Positions 8,830 to 15,917 of a stretch of 64,000 bases of DNA are shown in pieces. Origin of the DNA: Sphaerochaetaceae bacterium (GTDB lineage: Bacteria > Spirochaetota > Spirochaetia > Sphaerochaetales > Sphaerochaetaceae); the NCBI GenBank assembly GCA_028532915.1, contig JAQQAI010000051.1:1-64000 (forward strand), written 5' to 3'. The notes below the pieces were generated by a model, which worked only from the letters and a program-made list of their open reading frames with translations, was not told where the DNA came from and made no database searches. How positions within the stretch are numbered: the stretch's first letter is position 1; each line of letters starts with the position of its first letter. Made by a program: the position numbers and the translations under genes.

Positions 8830-10050
8830 ATGGGAATTCATGAAGAAATCAGAGCCAAGGCAGCCGAATACAGAGATTATACGGCACAGAACCTCTCCAA
8901 GATGGTGCAGGTCAAATCATACAGCAGCAAAGAAGAGGATGTGTGCCGTCTGATCGTTTCTCTGTGCGAGGAAGCAGGTTTCGACGAGGTGAGAATCGAT
9001 GGTCTCGGCAGTGTCATCGGACGTGTCGGATACGGGCCGAAATCTATCGCTTTCGATGCACATATCGATACCGTTGAAGTGGGAAATCTCGACAACTGGG
9101 ATTTCGATCCGTTCAGCGGCGAGATCAGAGACGGAAAAGTACACGGAAGAGGAACCTCCGATCAGAAAGGCGGTGCCGCTTCGATGATCACAGCCGGAAG
9201 GATTTTGAAAGAACTCGGTTACGGCGGACAGTACAGTGTCTACTTCACTTTCACAGTCATGGAAGAGGATTGCGACGGAATGTGCTGGAAGTATCTGATC
9301 GAAGAAGAGAAATTCAAACCGGATCTTGTGGTCTCTACCGAACCTACCAGCTGTCGTCTGTACAGAGGTCACCGCGGAAGAATGGAAATCAGAGTCTTCC
9401 TCAAGGGGATAAGCTGTCACGGATCAGCTCCTGAAAGAGGACTCAGCGCAGCATACAAGGCCTCGAGAGCAGCTCTCGCTATCGAACAGCTGAATGAGGA
9501 TCTTCAGCCGGATGAAGGCAATTTCCTCGGAAAGGGAACCATCACTGTCTCGCAGATGGATGTGAAAGGACCTTCACAATGTGCTGTACCCGATTATGCG
9601 ATGCTCTATTGCGACAGAAGACTTACCTGGGGAGAAGATGCAGAACTGGCGATCAGTCAGGTCCGTGAATATATCTCGAAGGCTACCGGAGATGCTCCCG
9701 AGGATATCAAAGTCGAAATGCCGGTCTACGAGAAACTGGGATGGACACAGAAAGACTATCATCAGGAACTCTATTTCCCCACATGGAAGATCGAAGAAGA
9801 TCATTACCTTGTACAGGCCGGAGTCAAATCCCATCAGGACCTGTTCGGTAAAGCTCCTGTCGTCGATAAATGGACATTCAGCACCAACTGCGTCGCTACG
9901 ACCGGAAGACATAAGATCCCCGCGATCGGTTTCGGCCCCGGTGATGAGAATCAGGCACACGCTCCCAACGAGATAAACCGTGTGGATGATCTGGAAATCT
10001 GTGCCGCATTCTATGCGATGCTGCCCTATACTCTGGATAGCGACAACTAG
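8830..10050 (+). CDS. ygeY: YgeY-type M20 peptidase/deacylase
   Basis: This 406-aa member of the M20/ArgE-DapE metallohydrolases is annotated elsewhere as the selenium-metabolism-linked YgeY hydrolase. Metal ligands are visible in AFDAHIDT (His, Asp), GRGTSDQKGG (bridging Asp), the MEED catalytic Glu pair, STEPT, and a C-terminal His. It likely splits an amide or carbamoyl-type bond in an open-chain purine breakdown product. The start at 8830 is chosen because TTAGGAG stands 5 bases before it; the ATG at 8815 would place that site inside the gene. It lies 55 bases after ssnA and is followed by a terminator-like hairpin at 10077-10128. Confidence 0.9.
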   Translation: MGIHEEIRAKAAEYRDYTAQNLSKMVQVKSYSSKEEDVCRLIVSLCEEAGFDEVRIDGLGSVIGRVGYGPKSIAFDAHIDTVEVGNLDNWDFDPFSGEIRDGKVHGRGTSDQKGGAASMITAGRILKELGYGGQYSVYFTFTVMEEDCDGMCWKYLIEEEKFKPDLVVSTEPTSCRLYRGHRGRMEIRVFLKGISCHGSAPERGLSAAYKASRAALAIEQLNEDLQPDEGNFLGKGTITVSQMDVKGPSQCAVPDYAMLYCDRRLTWGEDAELAISQVREYISKATGDAPEDIKVEMPVYEKLGWTQKDYHQELYFPTWKIEEDHYLVQAGVKSHQDLFGKAPVVDKWTFSTNCVATTGRHKIPAIGFGPGDENQAHAPNEINRVDDLEICAAFYAMLPYTLDSDN

Positions 10051-10076
10051 AATTAACAATCCGACTGGAGTATAAT

Positions 10077-10128
10077 GAGGTGGCAGGATGAAATGTCTAT
10101 TTCGTCTTTGCCACTTCTTCCGTTTTTT
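10077..10128 (+). terminator. Terminator or attenuator between ygeY and xdhA
   Basis: A long, nearly continuous stem joins GAGGTGGCA...GATGAAAT to ATTTCGTC...TGCCACTTC (10077-10117, loop GTCT) and is followed by a T-rich run ending in TTTTTT (10118-10128). It divides the island into ygfK-ssnA-ygeY and the xanthine-dehydrogenase block. A perfect TATAAT at 10071-10076 just before it lacks a good -35. Confidence 0.75.
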
Positions 10129-10190
10129 GAGAATTGATGAATAGAAAGGCAATATATCGTTCGTATTACCCATATTCAGGAGGTTGCCAG

Positions 10191-12329
10191 ATGCGACAGA
10201 CACCTATCGGAAACCCCATACGTCGAGTCGATGCCGTTGCAAAGGCTGCGGGAACGCTCAAGTATGTAGCCGATTATCATTTTGACGACATGCTGTATGC
10301 AAAGATGGTCCGCTCCGCTGTGCCCAGAGGAAAGATCCTTTCCATCGATCTGCCAGACCTTCCAACCGGTTATTATTTCATATCACATAAGGATATTCCC
10401 GAGGGCGGAAAGAATCAGCTCCAGATGATCAAATCAGATTATAAGTGTTTTGCTGAAAACGAGGTACGCTTCATCGGGGAGACAATCGGTCTATTAGTCG
10501 GTCCTGATAGAGGAGAACTCGAAGAGCTTCTCTCCAAAGTCGATATCAGCTATGAGACTCAGCCCTACAGTGTCACGATAGAGGAGGGCCTCGAATGCAA
10601 AGGAGGCCCCTTCGTAGGTGATGACAATCTCTTTTGTGATTTTACGATCGATAAAGGAGATGTCGATAAGGTTTTCAAGAATGCTGACCGGATCTTCGAG
10701 GATGAGATTCGAACAGGGTGGCAGGAACATGTTCATCTGGAGACCAACGGTGCTGTCGCATTATGTGAAGGAGACAAGTTCGTCATCTATGTGAGCGCAC
10801 AGTGTCCGTTTTATGTGAGGAAATCAATCGCCGGCCTTATCAACAGACCCTATGAAGATGTTATTGTAAGACAGACGGCCACGGGGGGAGCATTCGGAGG
10901 GAAAGAACATTTCCCCGACGTTCTCGCAGGTCCCCTCCTGGTAGCAACATATACGATAGGAAAACCCGTTCAGCTGATCTTCGACCGGTTCGAAGACAGT
11001 GCCTATTCGGTGAAAAGACATCCGAGCCGTACCCGGTTCAAAACAGCAGTTGATGACAAAGGTAACATCATTGCGATGGATATCGATGTTGTTTACAACG
11101 CGGGAGGATATGAAAGCTGTTCGTATGTTGTTCTTCAACGGGGAGTCTTTCATGCGACAGGAGTCTACAATATTCCCAATTCGAGAGTCAGGGGAAGGGC
11201 TGTAGCCACCAATACCTTTCCCTCCGATGCATTCAGAGGCTTCGGTGCTCCACAGACGCTCTTTGCGGTAGAGACTCACCTGAATCATATTGCCGATTCA
11301 CTTCATATCGACCCGCTCGAACTGAAAAGACGCCATTTTCTCAAGAAAGGGGATGTGACGGTCACAAACGGACATATCAACGAGAATGTAGTCCTTCCCG
11401 AAATGCTGCAGCAGGTTCTTGATCAGAGCGGTTATCCCGAAAAGGTGAGAACGTATGAGAAAGGATCGTATAAAGGGATCGGTATCTCCTTTTATAACCA
11501 CGGAGGGGCTTTCACCGGTAATGGTGAGCAGATGATCATCAAGGCAAAGGTCAGACTGAAGAAAAACCGAAACGGGACCGTTGATCTCCTGATCGGTTCA
11601 ACAGAGATGGGTCAGGGCCTTCAGACAGCACTGATCAAGATCGTCGCCGATGCGCTTCAGATCGATCCGAAATATGTGAGGTATCCCAACCCTGATACAT
11701 CGAAGGTTGCAGACAGCGGTCCTACAGTCGCCTCGAGATCGACGATGATCGTCGGGAAGATAGCTGAAAGAGCAGCATTGAGTCTGAAAGAACGATGGAA
11801 CGAATCTGACGAGCTGACAGTCGAGGAGGAGTATGAACACCCGGAGGGATTTCCCTGGGATCAGGCCACCTTTCAGGGTGACGCATATATCGGATATGGT
11901 TGGGGAGCCTGCGTCGTCGAGGTCGAAGTCGATCCTCTCACCTTTGAGGTGAATACAACGGGGATCTGGTCCTCTCATGATGTAGGAGTTGCGATTGACG
12001 AACTTGTCGTTCATGGTCAGGTGAACGGTGGTATCATCCAGTCTCTCGGTTATGCCGCCATGGAAAAACTCGATTTCTCGCAGAAGACCGGATTCAAACA
12101 GGTGGGCCTCAGCGATTATATCATTCCGACGAGTATGGATTTTCCGTCTCAGAGGTGTACTTTGGTCGAAAATCCTTATGAGTATGGGCCTTCAGGAGCG
12201 AAGGGAATGGGGGAGCTGGTCTTCAATGGAGCGTCAGCTGCCTACGTCGATGCGGTATCACGGGCTGTGAACAGACCTATCTATTCGATCCCGATTCCAC
12301 CTGAGACTATAACGGAGTTAATATCATGA
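10191..12329 (+). CDS. xdhA: Xanthine-dehydrogenase molybdenum-binding subunit
   Basis: This 712-aa molybdopterin subunit belongs to the xanthine oxidase family and matches E. coli XdhA in size and type. Family motifs are intact: GGAFGGKE, FRGFGAPQ, STEMGQGL and the C-terminal GAKGMGEL, which carries the catalytic glutamate. It should hydroxylate a purine (hypoxanthine or xanthine) using the Fe-S and FAD subunits encoded next. The start at 10191 is chosen because AGGAGG lies 7 bases upstream; an in-frame ATG at 10134 would add 19 residues with no ribosome site. The stop overlaps the next start (ATGA). The substrate could be another N-heterocycle. Confidence 0.88.
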   Translation: MRQTPIGNPIRRVDAVAKAAGTLKYVADYHFDDMLYAKMVRSAVPRGKILSIDLPDLPTGYYFISHKDIPEGGKNQLQMIKSDYKCFAENEVRFIGETIGLLVGPDRGELEELLSKVDISYETQPYSVTIEEGLECKGGPFVGDDNLFCDFTIDKGDVDKVFKNADRIFEDEIRTGWQEHVHLETNGAVALCEGDKFVIYVSAQCPFYVRKSIAGLINRPYEDVIVRQTATGGAFGGKEHFPDVLAGPLLVATYTIGKPVQLIFDRFEDSAYSVKRHPSRTRFKTAVDDKGNIIAMDIDVVYNAGGYESCSYVVLQRGVFHATGVYNIPNSRVRGRAVATNTFPSDAFRGFGAPQTLFAVETHLNHIADSLHIDPLELKRRHFLKKGDVTVTNGHINENVVLPEMLQQVLDQSGYPEKVRTYEKGSYKGIGISFYNHGGAFTGNGEQMIIKAKVRLKKNRNGTVDLLIGSTEMGQGLQTALIKIVADALQIDPKYVRYPNPDTSKVADSGPTVASRSTMIVGKIAERAALSLKERWNESDELTVEEEYEHPEGFPWDQATFQGDAYIGYGWGACVVEVEVDPLTFEVNTTGIWSSHDVGVAIDELVVHGQVNGGIIQSLGYAAMEKLDFSQKTGFKQVGLSDYIIPTSMDFPSQRCTLVENPYEYGPSGAKGMGELVFNGASAAYVDAVSRAVNRPIYSIPIPPETITELIS

Positions 12330-12802
12330 TAACTGAAATACGATTTTTTCTGAATAACAGAGAAGTCTCGATCACAACAGATCCTCTCAAGCGTCTTCTT
12401 GATGTACTCAGGGATGATTTTCACCTGTTCGGTACCAAAGAAGCCTGCGGCGAAGGAGAATGCGGTGCATGCTCGGTATTGAAGGATGATAAGATCATCA
12501 CTACCTGTATGGTTCCTGTGGGAGCAATTCAGGGTGCCAGCATCATGACCATCGAAGGGTTGAGAGAATCCGAACGGGGCAGGACGATCATCGAGGCTTT
12601 TGCAGACGGAGGTGCCGTCCAGTGCGGTTTCTGCATCCCCGGGATGGTGATTGCAGCGGAAAGTCTTCTGGCCGAGCACCCTCATCCGACCGATGAACAG
12701 ATCCGCCTCGGGATTGCCGGCAATCTGTGCAGGTGTACCGGATACGATCTGATCGTCGACAGTATCAGACTCGCAAGCGAAAGAGGAGATGGTCTATGGT
12801 AG
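12326..12802 (+). CDS. xdhC: Xanthine-dehydrogenase 2Fe-2S subunit
   Basis: This 158-aa two-cluster ferredoxin subunit belongs to the xanthine dehydrogenase family. All eight ligands are present: C41, C46, C49 and C61 (plant-type cluster, CGEGECGAC) and C100, C103, C135 and C137 (helical domain, VQCGFC and LCRCTGY). It carries electrons from the molybdenum subunit to the FAD subunit. It is the only complete Fe-S subunit of this kind in the island, so it may also serve the XdhD-type enzyme at 15914-18793, whose own domain has lost every cysteine. It overlaps xdhA by ATGA and the next gene by seven bases. Confidence 0.92.
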   Translation: MITEIRFFLNNREVSITTDPLKRLLDVLRDDFHLFGTKEACGEGECGACSVLKDDKIITTCMVPVGAIQGASIMTIEGLRESERGRTIIEAFADGGAVQCGFCIPGMVIAAESLLAEHPHPTDEQIRLGIAGNLCRCTGYDLIVDSIRLASERGDGLW

Positions 12803-13665
12803 AATCGTGTTACATACCAAAAGATCTCAAAGAAGCTCTCAGAATCAGAAAGGAGACCCAAGCCAGGCCTCTGGCCGGCGGTACCGATCTCATGGTCGTC
12901 CACAGGCGGGGAACCGGTGTTGTCCCATCATTTCCCTGGCCTGTGATGATCGTAAGCAGGCTTCCTCAGCTGCAGGGGATTTTCACAGACGGCAATGAGA
13001 TCGTCATCCGCTCGCTCGTAACGTGCAGTGAGATCGAGAAGAACGATGATGTCCCATACCAGGTCCGAAAGGCCGCGAGTCTCCTGGGAGCCCACTCTCT
13101 GAGGAACCTTGCAACCATCGGGGGAAACATCTGCAACGCATCACCGAAAGGGGATCTTCCCGTTCCCCTGATCATGATGGATGCTAAGGTGGTTCTTCTG
13201 AGTGCTACCGGTAAAAGAATCCTTCCCCTCGATGAGTTCATCACCGGACCTAAGAAAACAGCGTTGCACAGCGATGAGATATTGACCGAGATCAGAATCC
13301 CCGTGCCGACTGTTCCCTATTCGCATATCTGGTACAGGAAGATAGGAACGAGGAAAGCAAACGCGATAAGCAAGCTGAGCATGAGTGCCGCTATTACCTT
13401 CTCCCAAGAGCGGATCGTGACCGATTTTCGCAGTGCTAACGGAGCGAGCGGCCCGAAAGTCGCACGTTCCAGGGAGGTGGAACAGATTCTTATCGGTACC
13501 CATGCCCGTGAGATTGCGAACAAGATTCCCGAGATTCTCAGTGCATATGATGCGATATTGTCTCCTCATGCGATGCCTGAATACCGCAGGTCCTCAACCC
13601 GCCGGATGCTGCACTATTTCCTGACAAAGGCGGCATCAGAGGACTGTGAACGTATCATAATATGA
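12796..13665 (+). CDS. xdhB: Xanthine-dehydrogenase FAD subunit
   Basis: This 289-aa FAD-binding subunit (CO-dehydrogenase flavoprotein type) carries the family motifs AGGTDLMV near residue 25 and TIGGNICNA near 110, which hold the FAD. It passes electrons from the 2Fe-2S subunit to NAD or another acceptor. The start is ATG 12796, seven bases after AGAGGAG; the ATGGTAG arrangement makes it overlap the preceding stop. With the two genes before it, it forms a standard Mo, Fe-S, FAD trio, although in the order Mo, Fe-S, FAD instead of E. coli's Mo, FAD, Fe-S. Confidence 0.88.
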   Translation: MVESCYIPKDLKEALRIRKETQARPLAGGTDLMVVHRRGTGVVPSFPWPVMIVSRLPQLQGIFTDGNEIVIRSLVTCSEIEKNDDVPYQVRKAASLLGAHSLRNLATIGGNICNASPKGDLPVPLIMMDAKVVLLSATGKRILPLDEFITGPKKTALHSDEILTEIRIPVPTVPYSHIWYRKIGTRKANAISKLSMSAAITFSQERIVTDFRSANGASGPKVARSREVEQILIGTHAREIANKIPEILSAYDAILSPHAMPEYRRSSTRRMLHYFLTKAASEDCERIII

Positions 13666-13682
13666 TAAAGGATTTGAAGTGT

Positions 13683-15062
13683 ATGAATGATCGAATTATT
13701 GTCTTGAAGAACATAATGAGTCTGGTAACCGACACGACTAAAGACGCTGTGGGCTCAAAGGATCTTTTCATTACCGGTAACCGTATCGGTAAGATCGTTG
13801 AAACGGGAACTGTTCCTTATCCTCAAGACGCTTCAGTCATCGACTGTTCCCACCATGTAGTCCTTCCCGGCCTTGTCAATACACATCATCATTTCTATCA
13901 GACTCTGACGAGAAATCATCCGAGAGTACAGAATGTAGAACTGTTTGACTGGCTCACTTTTCTCTACAACGTATGGAAGCATATCGACGAAGAGGCGGTC
14001 TACTACTCGACTCTTCTGGCGGTCAGCGAACTGGCGAGAACCGGATGTACTCTTACCACCGATCATCACTATCTGTATCCCGAAGAATTCACCGGAGATA
14101 TCATGGCGATACAGTTCGAGGCCGCGGCGAAACTCGGAATGCGTTTCAGCCCGACACGCGGATCGATGTCCCTGAGCCGAAAGGATGGAGGCCTGCCGCC
14201 CGACAGTGTCGTACAGACCGAAGATGAGATTCTCGCAGACAGCGAAAGGGTCATCAATGCCTTCCACGATCCTTCAGTCGGATCGATGAGGAAGATTGTG
14301 CTTGCTCCATGCAGTCCGTTCTCCGTGACGAAAGAACTGATGAAAGAAAGTGTCTCTCTGGCCAGGTCTCACAATGTACAGATTCATACACATCTTGCCG
14401 AAACGAGAGATGAGAATGATTTCTGCATTCAAATGTATCATAAACGCCCTCTTGAACTGATGGAGGAGTGCGATATGCTCGGCGACGATGTGTTTTTCGC
14501 TCACGGGATCCATTTCAATGACGATGAACTCGATCTGCTTGCATCCACAAAGACCCACATCGCCCATTGTCCATCATCCAATATGAGACTGGGTTCCGGA
14601 ATATGTCGGGTGAAAGAGATGCTTCAGAGAAACATCAATGTGGGAATCGCCGTTGACGGTTCCGCATCCAATGACAGTTCCGACATGCTCGGCGAAGTAA
14701 GAAATGCCCTGATGCTTCAGAGAGTAGAGAAGGGCGCTGATGCACTGACCGTGAAACAGGCTTTTACCATGGCCACAGCAGGCGGTGCAGAACTGCTCAA
14801 TTTCGAGAAGATCGGAAAACTTGAAGAAAACTGGATTGCCGATATCGCAATTTACGATGTTCACACCCTCGGCTATGCGGGTTCACTGAGTGATCCTGTC
14901 GCGGCTCTTCTTTTCTGCGGATTCAACCATGAGACTGCATATACGATCATCAACGGAAAAGTCGTAGTCGATAACAGAAGCCTCGTCGGTGTAGACGAAA
15001 TGGGGCTCATTGAGAAGATCAATGAGATAAGTGAACGATTATTACACAAATCTACAATGTAA
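13683..15062 (+). CDS. Amidohydrolase, 8-oxoguanine-deaminase-like
   Basis: This second amidohydrolase of the island (459 aa) is clearly diverged from SsnA. Metal-ligand motifs are NTHHHFYQTLTR, IHTHLAET, AHCPSSNMRLGSG and VDGSASND. The 'HHHFYQTLTR' and 'LTTDHHYLYP' pattern is typical of the ATZ/TRZ and 8-oxoguanine deaminase group, which turns 8-oxoguanine into urate. That would feed a urate-degrading pathway, but a role in opening a purine ring is also possible. The start at 13683 has AAAGGA about 10 bases upstream; an earlier in-frame ATG at 13662 overlaps the xdhB stop and would permit translational coupling. Confidence 0.8.
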   Translation: MNDRIIVLKNIMSLVTDTTKDAVGSKDLFITGNRIGKIVETGTVPYPQDASVIDCSHHVVLPGLVNTHHHFYQTLTRNHPRVQNVELFDWLTFLYNVWKHIDEEAVYYSTLLAVSELARTGCTLTTDHHYLYPEEFTGDIMAIQFEAAAKLGMRFSPTRGSMSLSRKDGGLPPDSVVQTEDEILADSERVINAFHDPSVGSMRKIVLAPCSPFSVTKELMKESVSLARSHNVQIHTHLAETRDENDFCIQMYHKRPLELMEECDMLGDDVFFAHGIHFNDDELDLLASTKTHIAHCPSSNMRLGSGICRVKEMLQRNINVGIAVDGSASNDSSDMLGEVRNALMLQRVEKGADALTVKQAFTMATAGGAELLNFEKIGKLEENWIADIAIYDVHTLGYAGSLSDPVAALLFCGFNHETAYTIINGKVVVDNRSLVGVDEMGLIEKINEISERLLHKSTM

Positions 15063-15071
15063 GGAGCCGGT

Positions 15072-15917
15072 ATGATAGGAAAATTTACAAAAGGCGAATC
15101 TCCAAAGCAGATACTGCAGGAGGTACAGAAAGGAAAAGGTCTCACCCGCCTGATTGCAGGGGGCACAGAGATCAACAGGTTGGGTTCTTCCGTTGCCGCC
15201 GATCATCTGATTTCTCTTCAGAACCTGTCGCTCAACGAAATACGGAAAGAAGGATCTCTGATTTCCATAGGAGCAATGGTGACATTTACCGAGATGCTCG
15301 AATCCGATACCATTCCTGCCTATCTGAAGGAGGCCGTCCGGTTCTGCGGATCGTTCACCCGCAGGAATATGGCTACCATCGGCGGGAATATCGCCGCTGA
15401 CAGAGATGATTCATATCTGATGCCGACGCTCCTGTCTGCAAAGGCCAGAGTTCTTCTTGGTGATATTTCCATAGATGGAAAATATAACGAGGAAGATATC
15501 CCACTGCGTGAATATCTTGAATTCAGAGATCATTTCAATGATTCGCTGATACTTGCGGTGATTCTTAACAGACCTCAGAGGGTCGTCCTTTCTAAGAGAT
15601 TCGCCCGTTCGGTCCAGTCGAATGCCGCAGTCACAGTTTCCTTCGGTGCCAGTGTCGAGGACGGAACACTGTCCGATTTCAGAATCTTCGCAGCCGTGAA
15701 GGGAACAGGTATCGTGAGATTGTCCCACATCGAAGAAGGGATAGCAAACAGACAGTTCGTCGAACCCGAGGATGTTGCTCCCAGTGCGACCCAGAATATT
15801 GCATTCGTCGATGATATCACCGGAAGTTCATCCTACAAACGGTATATTCTCGGTTCGAGTGTAGCCGATCTTTACAAACAATCCCTTTCGATCGTCGAGA
15901 ATGGAGGTGACTTATGA
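15072..15917 (+). CDS. ygfM: YgfM-type FAD subunit of molybdenum hydroxylase
   Basis: This 281-aa FAD-binding subunit has the family motifs AGGTEINRLGS near residue 35 and ATIGGNIAAD near 100. It is the second such subunit in the island. Its position directly before the XdhD homologue, with an ATGA overlap, repeats the E. coli ygfM-xdhD pair, so it most likely serves that enzyme. AAGGAG stands five bases before the start. Its partner lacks Fe-S clusters, so the electron path from molybdenum to this FAD is unclear unless the 12326-12802 ferredoxin subunit is shared. Confidence 0.85.
   Translation: MIGKFTKGESPKQILQEVQKGKGLTRLIAGGTEINRLGSSVAADHLISLQNLSLNEIRKEGSLISIGAMVTFTEMLESDTIPAYLKEAVRFCGSFTRRNMATIGGNIAADRDDSYLMPTLLSAKARVLLGDISIDGKYNEEDIPLREYLEFRDHFNDSLILAVILNRPQRVVLSKRFARSVQSNAAVTVSFGASVEDGTLSDFRIFAAVKGTGIVRLSHIEEGIANRQFVEPEDVAPSATQNIAFVDDITGSSSYKRYILGSSVADLYKQSLSIVENGGDL

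Noticed and set aside
10071-10076. TATAAT before the ygeY-xdhA hairpin as a firm promoter
   Set aside because: No acceptable -35 at 16-18 bases, so it is reported only as a possibility in the findings.
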